In this document: positions 38,368 to 49,619 of the stretch, one piece after another
Numbering within the stretch: position 1 is the stretch's first letter
How the letters are laid out: each line of letters opens with the position of its first letter
Assembly (NCBI GenBank): GCA_905182985.1
Contig: CAJJDN010000113.1
Span: forward strand, 94,326-158,325
Length of the DNA: 64,000 nt
Source: Paramecium sonneborni
Taxonomy: Eukaryota > Ciliophora > Oligohymenophorea > Peniculida > Parameciidae
Direction: 5' to 3'
Program-made: the position numbers and the translations under genes
Notes under the pieces: generated by a model
Database searches by the model: none
What the model was told of the DNA's origin: nothing
What the model saw: only the letters and a program-made list of their open reading frames with translations

Positions 38368-39550
38368 TCAAAATATTTTACTTTTGGATAGACATTTTGA
38401 ATCATAACTTTTATTGCATTTTTAACATGATTTAATAATAGGTTTTTCTAATTCTTTTCTTAAATATTCATATTTCTTATTTGATTCAGATAATTTCTAT
38501 TCAATAAATCTATTTTTCTATTTATCTTTAGCTTTATATTCTAATTATTATTGATATTATTAATTTAGATCTTCAATGTACTACAATTTCTTTTAAATTT
38601 CTTAATTTTACTCAATCTCTTCTCTTTTTTAAGTTTGTTTATTGATTAATTCACAATTTAATCTATATTCTTCTGCTGTCATTATTTTCTCATTTCTCTA
38701 AATTATTGAATAAGCATACTTTCTTTTCCTTTTGCTCTAAAATGGCCTTTTATAAATACTTCGAATATTAAGTTTCTATTAATCTTTTTTTACCTTATTC
38801 TGCTAATTTTATTTATTAATCTAATTAATGTTAATAATCAGCTTATTATCTTTCTTATTATTTTCGCAATTTTTCTTATTCATTTAATACAGATTCTTTC
38901 ATTTTTAATGATTCATCTCTTTATTATTTTATTAAATTTCTTTCTATAATTTTCTTTTATTATATAATCTATTAAGTTTTTTGTTCATCTCCAACTTTAA
39001 ACCAATCATTTGAAATATCATCTTAGGTTGTGAGTTTTCTATTTTTAATTTATTCATTCAAACTTTCCATAAATTATTTCTTTTTATAATATGATTAGAT
39101 GAGTTCTTATTGAATTTTATTTTAATCTTAAATATCTGTTTATTTAATTTATTATGCTAATTTTTCATTGTCTTATTTTTCTTTACTTTTTCTTTCTTCT
39201 TTATATTTTTGACTTTCTTAATAACTTTTTTATAAGAATTCTTTTTCTCTTAATTTCCTTTATATTATCTAAGTATTTTCATCTTCTTATTATTTAATAA
39301 TTGACTTAGTTAATTCCTAAACATATGCTTTATCTTATTCAATTAATTTCTATTTTATTTTTTTCTTTTAATCAGAGATGTCATTATTGATACAATTATA
39401 ACACATCTAAGATAGACTTTTTGAAGCTGATTAACGATTAGCAATATAATCTTAATAAGCAGTGACACTCTTTGTAGATGTATTTTAATGAACAGAATTT
39501 CTTGAAATCTAATTTTATTGTGTTCCATTTATCAAGGATTATTATTGCAT
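38368..39550 (-). CDS. long coiled-coil protein with Cys pairs at both ends, 386 aa
   Basis: Two exons with a 22-nt intron (38698-38719), 387 codons. After a Ser/Gln/Asn-rich N-terminus (MQQQSLINGTQQNQ...) and a 'CYNCINN' pair, nearly the whole protein is a Lys/Glu/Gln-rich helix with heptads ('LREKEFLQKSYQESQKYKEE', 'LEQKEKKRNEKIMTAEEYRL'), ending in a CxxC...C motif 'CQKCNKSYDSKC'. The Cys pairs could bind zinc or cap the coiled coil. Proteins of this type are common in ciliate cortical and axonemal structures, but no family is recognised. Confidence 0.75.
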
Positions 39551-39899
39551 TTAACAGATATTTAATAATAAGAATTATTTATAATTTTGTTGATTCACTT
39601 AACAAATATCATTTATTGTGAGATAATTTATAATAAGCGTAAATAGTTTCTTGATCAAATATGTTAAATTAAAAATGCTAATTAATTATAATAATGCATA
39701 ATTAAAATCATTTTTATAAATTTTCTATTTCAATTAATTAGATGTTGTTTTAACAATAAATTTATAATTGATTGCTAAATAAAAAAGATAGAAAGGGATA
39801 TTGACAATCAAATTAATATTCCTATAGTATATTTAAATATATGTAAATTATTATAAACAATTTTATCGCTCATTCAACCAATTATATTATATCCTTATT
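39551..39899. other. intergenic, nothing recognised
   Basis: A/T-rich, 349 bp; no supported ORF. Confidence 0.4.
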
Positions 39900-40159
39900 A
39901 GATTTGATCAAAATAAAGATGGATTCATTTGTTAAAGAGATTTTTCTGATGTCAAAAGAAATAAATTTATGAATTAAGAATAGAATTCAAAGTTTTATAT
40001 TTAAAATTTGATAATTCTATTAAATTTGAAGAATTTAAAAAAAACCTAGCCATCTTATTTTAAATGTATCTCAATATAATTAATTTAGTAAAACAAAGAA
40101 ATTTAAATATTCTAGATAGAAATACCTTATTAGGATACATATAGCTTATTAATGGATGA
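39900..40159 (+). pseudogene. EF-hand fragment
   Basis: 'RFDQNKDGFICQRDF' contains a complete Ca-binding loop (DQNKDGFICQRD: D1, N3, D5, G6, I8, D12). It is followed after a frame break by 'YLKFDNSIKFEEFKKNLAIL', which looks like a second, diverged EF-hand helix-loop-helix, ending at TGA 40157. No start codon opens the first frame and no GT-AG intron of the right length reconciles the two frames. Most likely a remnant of a calmodulin-superfamily gene. Confidence 0.45.
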
Positions 40160-40213
40160 ATATGAACGTAACATAAATATTAACTATTAAATAGTAATAT
40201 CGAAAAAAAAAAA

Positions 40214-41529
40214 TCATCCTTGATTTAATCTGATTTTAAAAGGTTACAATTAAGGAAGCTAAAATTTATTAGTGGTACTTTGTTTCAATGGACTAGGTAT
40301 TTTAGATTTTTCAGGGGATTTAGGAGGCTTTGAATTTGAGTCTATTAATTAGAGTTAATAGGATTGTTTTCTTTATTTAGTAGACGTTGTAGTTCTTCTA
40401 TCACTAATGGGATTACATTGAAATGGATTAATATTATATTGTTTTTCAAGGGAAAAACTATTAGGTTGTGAGAAAAATGATTATTTTGAAACAGGTTATT
40501 ATTTTTTAGTAATTCTACTAGTTTTATAATGTGAAAATTTCTGGGGAGATTCATCTTAAAGAAATGTTGTATTAGAATTAAATCTAATTGATTATTCTCT
40601 AGAATCTACATTAGGTTATTGAATGATTTTTAATTTTTTATGATCTTCCCAAAATTTTTCAAGTTAAATAAAATCAAGTCTATCATGTGGACACAATTAA
40701 ATCATTTATTTAAGAAGGATAGACACATTATCATTATTTTCATAGATTTTATCATTTAATTTAAGCATGTATTCATGAGGTGTTAATTCACATCTTTCTG
40801 CATGAGATATGGAATAGTTTTTATAAATATAAAGAAAGAGTAATCCTAAAGAAAATACATCGGATAGATAATAATTCTTGGCATTTCCTTAAAACATTTC
40901 AGGTGACATATATTTGTATGTCTAAGATTGATATAAGATAAAGAGTTACTCCAACAGAATCAATTAATACTGAACTTTGGCATTTACTTGATCCTACATC
41001 ACATATCTTATAACATATGGGATTCAATGCCATCACTAAAATATTTGCTGGTTTGATGTCGCAATGTGCTATATTCTTTTTTTATAAATATGCAAGAGCA
41101 TTAAGTGTTTAATCAATTAATGTATTATCAAAAACATAACCTGCTTCTTTCAAGTCATCTAAATTGAATAAACCTAGTTCCATACAAATATATCCTAATT
41201 TTTCTTAATGATATTAATTCATGGAATGAGATAGAATACATGAGTCTAGATATTTTACTATATTAGGATGATTGAGTGACTTTAACAATTAAACTTCTTT
41301 TTACATTTATTTTATATCGTGATTCTAGCTTTCAGTTAATTCATACTTCTTTTATTGCCACTTGTTTTCCATATGCATCTTAAGCTTAGTAAACACCACT
41401 GTGATTTTCACTCAAATAACCCTTGATTATGTATTTATGAAATATATTGGAGCCCACTTCACATTTCATGTCTAATTATGCTGTAAATAGGTATTAAATG
41501 TCTTTTCTTTAATCGCTAATATCATTCAT
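40214..41529 (-). CDS. serine/threonine protein kinase with HCD and DVG motifs, 421 aa
   Basis: Three exons, introns 41325-41346 (22 nt) and 40922-40949 (28 nt), 422 codons. Kinase landmarks: 'KGYLSENHSGVYQAQDAYGK' (degenerate Gly loop), VAIKE lysine, 'LNHPNIVKYLDS', 'IAHCDIKPANIL' (HRD replaced by HCD, catalytic Asp, Lys and Asn kept), 'KICDVGSSK' (DFG replaced by DVG) and 'SVGTYKYMSPEMF'. The essential Lys, catalytic Asp and Mg Asp are present, so it is probably active. The loss of the HRD Arg suggests it does not need activation-loop phosphorylation in the usual way. A ~130-residue Ser/Pro/Lys-rich tail follows. The start MNDISDQRKDIQY... is chosen over an in-frame Met 21 codons later. Confidence 0.85.
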
Positions 41530-41539
41530 TATATAAATT

Positions 41540-43065
41540 ATGTAATTATCATACATCATTTGGTTATTTTTTGGAATTCTAATATCCTATAATATCAAAT
41601 TATATATAGATTCCTAAGTGTAGTATGAAATCAAAATTGATGGAGATTCAATTTCTATGAATTTATTAGGAAAATCAATAGGTAATCATGGATTAGAAAT
41701 GGCTTGTAAATAATTATAAGACTATATTAATGTTAGTAAATTGGAAATCAATTTTTAATTGAATGGGCTTACACATATTCAAACTCTTTTATTAACAATT
41801 AGTCGTTTCAAGAATTTAAAAGAATGTAATACTCCATATTAAATATAATTATAGTGAATTTACAATTAGGAAATAATCCTATATAAAATACAACTGCTTC
41901 AAATGTTTAAGCTCTATTAATATAATTATAAAACTTAGAATCTCTTTATTTAGGATTAGATGGTTTATTCACTCATTAAGGTAGAGTTCAAATCATTAAG
42001 AGTATTTCTGAAATGAAAAAAGTTCATACACTCTAAATCTCATTAATAAATACAGATTTAGGAGATGATAAAATTGATATGCTTTTATCATTAGCATAAA
42101 TGAGATAATTAAAATCATTAGAATTAATATTGATGGGTTGTAGTTTAACTGCATCATCAACAAAATCTCTATAAACATTATTATATAAATTACCAAAACT
42201 AGACAATTTAGTTTTAAATTTATATGGAAATAAGATTAGATAAGATGGAATTGATGATTTGAGTGCAGGACTTTATCATCAAAGATAAGTTAAAGGATTA
42301 GAAATAGAATTATATTTTAATAATATTACTTCTAATGGTACTGAAACTCTAATGAGTGTTACAGGATAGATGATTAATCTAACCAAATTACATATTGGTT
42401 TAGAATTTAATTATATTGAAGATTAAGGTGCTAAACATATTGCATAAGCATTAACAAATCTATAAAATCTTAATGATTTATCAATTAATGTAGCTTCAAA
42501 GAATTTTGGGTTCTTAGGTTATGAATCTATTTTATTAGCTATTGAAAAAATACCTTATTTAAATTCATTAAAATTAATTATTGGAGTTAATAAATGTGGA
42601 CCTAGAGGGGCTGATTTATTGAAAAAAGTATTGTTTAAACATGATAAATTAAAAACTTTGATTTTAGATTATACAGAAAATTATATTGGAGATGCAGGAG
42701 CTTCTTTTATTGGTGAAGGGTTATTATCTTAAAGAAAATTAGAATTCTTAAAATTAAATTTAAATTTCAATTCAATTACAGATAGAGGAGCTTTAGATAT
42801 TGTGAAATCTATTCATACTCTAAAACATCAACCAAAACATATTGATTTAAGATTAAGTTAAAATAAAATCTCAGATAGAGCATCAAAAGAAATCCTTCGA
42901 TATATTTCTAATATTACATAAGGAATTGAACTATTTGAATTTGAATTATTAGGAACAGCCTTAACAAATGCAACAAGAGATGATCTTATTTCAACTTATA
43001 GAAATTTAAAAAATTTTGAATTTATTGTAGATACAATCCCACCAAGTTATTGGGATGAATAATGA
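41540..43065 (+). CDS. leucine-rich-repeat protein (ribonuclease-inhibitor type), 498 aa
   Basis: Two exons, 29-nt intron (41826-41854), 499 codons. From residue ~45 onward it is a series of ~28-residue LRRs of RI/NLR type ('LTKLHIGLEFNYIEDQGAKH', 'KLEFLKLNLNFNSITDRGAL'), with the typical L-x2-L-x-L and N-x-I-x-D/GA spacing; there are roughly 12-14 repeats, ending in a cap 'YRNLKNFEFIVDTIPPSYWD'. A protein-interaction scaffold. The first in-frame ATG (41540) gives a hydrophobic, signal-like N-terminus (MQLSYIIWLFFGILISY) but lies 10 bp from the start of the divergent kinase gene. An internal Met (SISM, ~41654) may be the true start. Confidence 0.78.
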
Positions 43066-43321
43066 GTATTTATAGAGTAAAATATATAAATTTTATACAA
43101 GTATTTATTATATATGTATATTTAAAAATCTACAATCTATTATATTTTTAAAGATATAAATATTTTTAGATTAACTTATTCAATCATAATTTAATAAAGG
43201 CTTTTAATAATATCATGAAAAAATATGAATACATATTACTAAATAAATCTATTATGTAATGAAAATATTAATATAATTTATGAATTAAGTTATGACTTTA
43301 GGATTGATTTCTAAAAAGATA
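43066..43321. other. intergenic spacer
   Basis: About 256 bp between two plus-strand genes; A/T-rich, no feature seen. Confidence 0.4.
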
Positions 43322-45209
43322 ATGGATACTTATGCTGTTTAAGTATTTTGTATTAACTCTTGGGATCATTGTTGTTTAATCTATCACAAAAAGAAAATAT
43401 TAATAAAATACCATTACTTGGAGTAGAAAATTATCAGATAAATTTTATGGTGTAAAAAAAAATCATATAGAATATTTGACATATCAATGTCTAAAAAAAA
43501 TAGATTATACTTTTTATTATGCTAAGATTGGTTTATATACTTTCTAAATTTTGAATTTTAGATTGTTAATAAAGTTCAAATGGAATGCAAATAATTTACA
43601 AATCTGTTATTTTTAGATCATTTGAGTACCTTTGTAATGGTATAATTTAATTCAGTAAGTACATTTGAAATTCAAATGAAAGAAAGATTTACTATAATAA
43701 ATTACCAATAATTGAGTGGATCTTTAGAATGGAACAGATAATGTAAATTATTAGATTACTTTTATATTTTGTACAATTCTAAAAACATTACAATTTATGA
43801 TTTAAGAACTATTAAACATTTAGGAACATTATAATTAGGTTTAACAATATCAGATGTTCATTATATTAATGATTTATTATATTTAGGAGATGCTTATGGA
43901 ACTTTGTGGTGTTATGATATTAATGGAACACTTTAATATTTTCATGAACATGCCCATGATGGCCTTATTGTAAGTCTAACTGTTTAAAAAGATGAATTAT
44001 TTACAGTAGCAAATGATCTATTCATTAAAGTATGGAAATTGAAAAATCTTATATTTTGTCAATCTTATCCAATCTATCATCAACAAATTTAATATTTCAA
44101 ATTCATAAGTTATTCTAAATACTTTCTGTAATCAGCTGATTAATTATACATTTGTGATTTAAATCATATATTGTAAGCTTATTATTTACACAATTCTTCA
44201 GTATCTGCAATGTCTAATTAATGTATTGCTTTTAAAAATCATGTTTATTATTCTAATAAAAATCATAATGTCATATTTACATAGAATTAAATTTATTAAG
44301 TACTCTAAATTATTGATAGCCCAAATCAACAAAATACATATTATTTACATCTATCAAATTAAACTTTAGTTAAGTGGGTAGATAATTAAGAGACAGAAGT
44401 TCTCTATTTTGATAAAATTAGAACAATAAATGGAGATAAAATAAATTAAAATATAACATATGTATAAATAATTGCTTTAACTCTTCCTTTATATGATGTT
44501 GAATTGACTATAGATTCATTAGATAAAAATAAAATCTCTAAAATGTTTGAAAATGTCGATTAATCTTTTTATTTTATGATGGGTTGTTCCAAAGGAGCAG
44601 TTTTATGTATACCATTTGAACTTTAAACATTAATATATACTCGTATTAATTATAACAAAAATGCTATTTCAGATATTATTTACTTTAAGGATCAATTGAT
44701 TATTAGAAGTATTGATAATGTAATTAACTTTGTTTAGATTGAATATAATAAAACATCTTTACTTAAATCAATTCAAATTCTTAAATTAGGTTTAATCCAT
44801 TTAAGTAAAAATAAATAGTTAGTAATTTCACAATCAAATGAGTTATATGTATTTAATTATAACTTAACTGCTTATGAAACTAATTCAGGTCATGAATCTG
44901 ATATACAAAATATTACTAGTAATGAAACTATTATTGTGAGTAATTCATCTTAATAACTTAAAATATGGACAAATGATGGATTTTGTATATATACAATTAA
45001 TTTTCATGTCTAAATAGATTATATCTATTATTTAAATGATGAACTTATTACAAGTTTAAATGGAGGACTTTGTATTTTGCCTATTCCAGAATATGAAGTA
45101 ATAAATATAAACACTTAAGAATATTCTAAAATTCACATCATAGATATAGGAATAACTAAAACAAAATCATTTTAGAAAGAAGAATCTTTATAATAATAAT
45201 AATAATAAT

Positions 45210-45248
<39 letters not shown>

Positions 45249-45640
45249 TATAATAATAAAAATCATTTATTTAATAAAAGTAATTTTAATATAAGAAAAC
45301 TTTAGATTTACCAAAAATTAAACTAAAAGTTTAAACACAAATTTATTAAGATAATCTTTAGACTCCAATTAAAATTCCTAAAAATTAAAAACCTGTTCAT
45401 AGTATAAGTACTCATTTAAGCAGTTGTAATTCTAAAGTTCCTATAAGCTAAAGTTTTGATTATAGTATACAACATGCATTAAATAGCAGTTGTTTATTAC
45501 CTGCTATACCAAAATAAAAAGAAGATAAATCTTTATTGAATTAATATTTAAATAGAAGAGTCAAAAAAGGACAACCAAAAAATAGAAGAGAATGGACTTT
45601 AGATAAAAAGATTTTGGGAAATATTTTATCATAAATTTGA
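43322..45640 (+). CDS. WD40-like beta-propeller protein with polyQ tract, 772 aa
   Basis: A single open frame of 773 codons. The N-terminal ~600 residues are beta-rich with propeller-like blades: 'SYRIFDISMSKKNRLYFLLC', 'NITIYDLRTIKHLGTLQ', 'DVHYINDLLYLGDAYGTLWC', 'SLTVQKDELFTVANDLFIKV'. Blades end in W/Y/F-x-Y/W-D-like positions as in diverged WD40 repeats. A Gln tract encoded almost only by TAA (45191-45259) and a Ser/Pro/Lys-rich tail follow. A second possible reading of the first ~100 codons starts at an ATG 9 bp later in another frame with a signal peptide and two introns; I prefer the unspliced frame because it continues the blade pattern. Function unknown, probably a scaffold. Confidence 0.7.
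45191..45259 (+). repeat. TAA trinucleotide tract encoding polyglutamine
   Basis: 23 codons: 21 TAA (Gln in this code) with two TTA (Leu) interruptions, inside the propeller gene's tail. It is a microsatellite and a polyQ tract made entirely of a reassigned stop codon. Confidence 0.9.
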
Positions 45641-45655
45641 GTAAAATAAACTTTA

Positions 45656-46174
45656 ATGATCTACTATTTATATGTTATTTATTATTTATCAATTATGATT
45701 GTAAACTCAATGGATTACAATTTCTTGATTAGAATAAATATCCTTTATGATGATAAAGATTATTTGAATAAAATTCTCTCAGATGATTCAAATAACTTTT
45801 TTATTTACATTCCAGATCTAATTAATGATGTAAAGTGTTAAATTTGGAAAAATTATCAAAATTAAAGCATTAACTTTGATATCACATTTCTTTTAGAATA
45901 AACAGCTGATTAGATACCGAAGTTGTAAGAGAAAGCATTATAGATTAATTCTAAACTAAATTTTATTGTTATTGATTAAAACAAAGATTTTAAAATACTA
46001 AATGAAATAACAGAATGTAAATTAGAGACAAGTATTTATAAAGCAATAGATAATTCAATATTATTATGTATATAATAGAAATCAAATTAATTGATAAAAG
46101 GTTTATTGCATAAAGATATAAGAGATTTGTATGAGAAGTAGTAATTAAAAGAGAGGAATTGCCAAGTATTTTGA
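45656..46174 (+). CDS. hypothetical protein, ~160-172 aa
   Basis: A single frame to TGA 46172. The first ATG (45656) is only 15 bp past the upstream gene's stop and gives a very hydrophobic leader. The in-frame ATGs at 45695 (MIVNSMDYNFLIRINILYDD) or 45710 are more likely starts. The protein is mixed alpha/beta with Asp/Asn-rich loops and a Gln/Lys-rich C-terminus ('DIRDLYEKQQLKERNCQVF'). No family recognised. The gene is followed 43 bp later by the BAP31-like gene on the same strand. Confidence 0.55.
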
Positions 46175-46217
46175 AATTAAGAAAATAATACTTGATTATT
46201 AAAAATATAAATAATAA

Positions 46218-46718
46218 ATGGCATTTTAATACGAATTGATGTATTTAACAATGTATGCGGGTGTTGGTTTAGCATTTATTGTATTCTTTCCATTACCTAG
46301 AATAATAAGAAAACCATTAGTGAGAGGATTAGAAATAATATTAACAAATTCAATAATATCAAAAGGGTTATATTTGATATTGAGTTGGTCACTATTTTTG
46401 TTTTTAAGTGCAGTAAATGAGAATCAAGATTTAGGAAAGGATTTAATAGGATAGAAAGCATAAAGAGATTCATTTGTATAAGGTGTTTCTTATTATGAGA
46501 TGGAAAAGACTATAAATTAAACAAGAATGAAAATGTTTTATTCTTAAAGAAACATATATTTAACATTATTCAATCTAATAATTTTTGGAGTTGTATTTAC
46601 TTATTTAAAAGGTTTGGTGAAATATGATAATCTTTTGGATAAGGAAGATAAACTTAAGAAATAAATGAATGTACCAAAAGGAGCAGTGGAAAATGTAAAA
46701 TAATAATCAGGAAATTGA
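46218..46718 (+). CDS. BAP29/BAP31-like ER membrane protein, 166 aa
   Basis: A single exon of 167 codons. Three hydrophobic segments sit at ~8-26, ~45-62 and ~118-135. Between the second and third is 'TRMKMFYSQRNIYLTLFNLI', which matches the BAP31 signature 'MKLFRAQRNLYIxGF', followed by a charged coiled-coil-type tail (YDNLLDKEDKLKKQMN). This order, TM-TM-loop-MKxFxxQRNxY-TM-coiled coil, is that of BAP29/31 and yeast Yet1/3, which chaperone and sort membrane proteins in the ER. The tail is shorter than in animals, as in many protists. Its stop lies 21 bp from the stop of the convergent CS-domain gene. Confidence 0.8.
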
Positions 46719-46739
46719 ATATTAATCAAATATAAACAA

Positions 46740-47743
46740 TCATTATCTTTAATACCATCCAATTTCACATTTACCTGATTTATAACATTAATTATGTTCA
46801 TATTCTAATTACCTTTTAGCTTCTTAACTTTTTTGAGAAGTTTATTTTTATTTTTCTTAATCTCTTTTTTTTTAATTCTTTTTTGCTTATTTATCAGCAT
46901 TTCTTTCTTTTCTTTCACTTTCCTTTTCAAGCATTTAAGCAAATTCTTCCATATCTTTTCTGAAATTATCTTTTAAATCCCACCAAATAGGAGTTTTATA
47001 ATCTTCTTCAGTTAATCTTAACCATAATACTAAAAAATAATATTGATATATTATACATACCTGGTTCTACTTTAGTTAGATTTACATACATAGTTCCTAC
47101 AGATTCTACTTTTTCATAACTAGTATTTGGATCAATTAGTTTGTATAATTTAATAGCATATCGATATTTGAATGGAATATGTGAAACTATTCCAAATGCT
47201 TCAATTAATAAAGAATCATTCTTTATTTCAACTACTTCCAATTTAGCATTCAAACAAGCTGGAGCATCTTATCTATGAGAAAACTTAATATTAATAAATG
47301 TAGCATTTTTAGATTAAGCCCATTGAACAACTGGTTAAACCACTTAAACTTAATTGCTTTTAGCCATTGCTAATTTAAAAAGAGTTTACATTTCTCTCTA
47401 ATTCAGATACTTATCATTCTTTAAGAATTAACTAAATAAATTAAAGAACAATAACAATACACAATTCTATCAGTAATGTCTATATGATTTAACATAAAGT
47501 AATTCTCATAAAGACTTAATGCAACTTTATAATATCCTCTTGAAATTATGAATTCTAAACATTCATAATCAATTTAGTGATTCTTTACTATATGATCCTC
47601 AAAGTAGATCTATATTTTCACTAAGACAATCTATAACATATTTTACCTTCTGGATCACCTATTGTGAATTGTTCTAAATAACATTTCTTTAGTAACTCTT
47701 GTGAAGACATAGCAAAACTAATCAAGAATGTAAGAAAAAGCAT
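46740..47743 (-). CDS. CS (p23/Hsp20-like) domain protein with signal peptide, 305 aa
   Basis: Four exons, introns 47621-47646 (26 nt), 47432-47460 (29) and 47030-47060 (31); 306 codons. MLFLTFLISFAMSSQELL is a signal peptide. A ~100-residue helical segment is followed by a CS domain: 'PVVQWAQSKNATFINIKFSH', 'LEVVEIKNDSLLIEAFGI', 'VLWLRLTEEDYKTPIWWDLK'. This is closest in style to the CS domain of HACD3-type proteins (W-x-Q-x(3)-x-L/I-x-V... WxRLTxxxK). A Lys/Gln/Glu-rich coiled C-terminus follows. ER lumen or secretory-pathway location is inferred from the leader; a co-chaperone-like role is likely. Confidence 0.75.
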
Positions 47744-48229
47744 ATTAAATTACGTGTAAATTAATAATTAAGAAATTTCTATATTTTTATGAAGCATCTC
47801 TATCCTACTGAATATTAATATAATATTGTGCATGATACAATTATTTCCTTAAAAAATAATATGAAGATCTAGAATCAGAAGATATTCCTTTATCTATTTA
47901 CTTAATATAATCAAAATATTTGAGCATAAACAAGAATTTATCAAATATATGATATCCTTTATTTAGATATTGAATAACCATATTATCTTATTGAATGCTT
48001 TAAATAAAATAATAGATGATGATAATTAAAACAACTTAACATGATGATTTATATCTAAATATAAACAAAAAACTATTTTATATTTAGAATTCCATAAAAT
48101 TAGACGTTTTTGAGGAGAACCATATTAGTTTGAATATATAGTCTTTACTTATATATCATAGTTAAGTATAATATAATTCTAATCTAGTATTATTTATTCT
48201 GGTATTTTTATCATCTTTAGGATTGATTC

Positions 48230-48745
48230 ATTAAAATGGATTACAAGAGTTCTTTTGATTAGTCTATGACTAAAAAGAAAGAGGAACTTATTAAATTAAT
48301 ATTAATTGAGCAGCTGATATGTATTCAGGCAATTACTTAATTGAGTATATATCTCTAATAATTATAGTTCTAAGCTATTTAATAGATGTAATGAATATAT
48401 TGTAAAATGTCAAAATTATAAATGATGTATTTGAGGATAAGCTACTTTAGTTATTATGGAAAAAGCAATATATTTTCAATGAGAAAAACTTTTGTATTGA
48501 CTAGTTAAGTTATAATTGAAAATTATGAAGGCTTCAATGGGGCAAAATAAAGTTGTAGATACATGCTATTTATTTTGGTAAGGAGCTATTTTCAATCTCT
48601 TAATGTATCTGATTATCTCTCACTGAATAGTTGATTAACGTATGTGAATTTAAAACATATATTTATATAAGTTAAAGTGCTACTGAAGGAACCTTTGATA
48701 AACAATGTAAATCTCCTGACACTTTTTATACATGTTATAACCTTA
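48230..48745 (+). pseudogene. relic of a protein prenyltransferase beta subunit (FTase/GGTase-I)
   Basis: In order on the plus strand: 'YYGKSNIFS', then 'YEGFNG', then 'NKVVDTCYLFWQGAIFNL', then 'GTFDKQCKSPDTFYTCYNL'. The family reads GRxNKLVDxCYSFWxG...GGLxDKPGKSxDFYHTCYCLSGL. So the Asp/Cys pair and the later zinc/peptide-binding block ('DFYHTCY') are recognisable: D-T-C-Y and D-T-F-Y-T-C-Y. The pieces lie in different frames with TGA codons between, and segments are shortened. A functional gene would attach farnesyl or geranylgeranyl groups to CaaX proteins. Upstream sequence to about 47800 may hold more of it but is not recognisable. Confidence 0.6.
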
Positions 48746-48828
48746 GGAGATATTCCCTTCCAGATATCTTAATAGTCAAAATAAAAAAATAAAAGAATAT
48801 AAATTGATATCGAATTTTACTATTTATA

Positions 48829-49619
48829 TCATATAATTTTTTTATCAACTTTAGATTTATTATACATATAAGCAGGACATATGTATTCTCCACAATTACA
48901 TTTAGATCCAATATATTTAAAATCACCAACTCTTTAATTACATTTTTAGCAAGATATTTTTCCATCTTATTCATATTCTTCAATGAAAAGAGGTCTTTCA
49001 ACGAAATAATGATTACATTCAGGCTCTAAGATATAAGAAATAAAAATTACTTATTCCATGAACCAAAACGGTTGATACAAAAACATCAGTTCTACACTTA
49101 ACACATTTAAAAGCACAATTCTTTTAGGATTTAATTTAAGGTTTTAGTTAAGCTGAGATTTATTAAAAATATTAATCTAATTGAATAAGTTCTTTTTGTT
49201 CTTAGATTTTACTTGAAACTTTAATATCAGGCTTCTTGAAAGATATTGTTTATAATATTTCATTTAAATTAAATTAAGTGATCTATTAAACTATAGATGC
49301 AATTAATGCTGGTGCTCTATTAATTCCAAATTAACTGTGAATTAAAACATTTCCCTCTATGTTATGTTAGAACCATTACAAAACTTGATTAGAAATGATC
49401 TCACCTTATTCTTAAATGTTTAATTTCAAGTAATTAAACTTTTATTTGAATTCATACACATTTGGGCATTCAGAGGTACCAAAACTATTTAATTTAATTA
49501 ACCTTACAATTAATAATATGCTTGATTTGTTTTTACTCCAGGAATTATAAATTAGAAGCATCATTTATTGATCCAATATAGATTTATTGTAATGGAGAAA
49601 ATGTAAATACGTATGCCAT
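48829..49619 (-). CDS. YVH1/DUSP12-like dual-specificity phosphatase, catalytic Cys replaced by Ser; frame broken once
   Basis: Start MAYVFTFSPLQQIYIGSIND fits DSP N-termini (xIYIGSxxDA). The signature HCxxGxxR reads 'IHSQFGINRAP': the nucleophile Cys is Ser (codon AGT), so no phosphatase activity is expected. The C-terminus is the YVH1 zinc domain: 'CAFKCVKCRTDVFVSTVLVH', then, after a 25-nt intron (49026-49050), 'CQKCNQRVGDFKYIGSKCNC' and 'GEYICPAYMYNKSKVDKK'. In yeast and animals this zinc domain, not the phosphatase, is needed for 60S ribosome maturation. Between 'QIKHIIN' and 'FGTSECPNVYEF' the frame shifts by one base near 49500; a 23-nt intron there does not repair it. So it is either a sequencing error, an unusual intron or early decay. 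Confidence 0.65.

Noticed and set aside
41630..41670. Minus-strand or out-of-frame ORFs inside the LRR gene
   Set aside because: They lie within a clear LRR coding frame and are shadows.
43331..43700. A separate small secreted-protein gene (MLFKYFVLTLGIIVVQS...) at the start of the propeller gene
   Set aside because: It needs two introns with weak borders, while the overlapping unspliced frame continues the beta-blade pattern into the rest of the gene. RNA data could reverse this.
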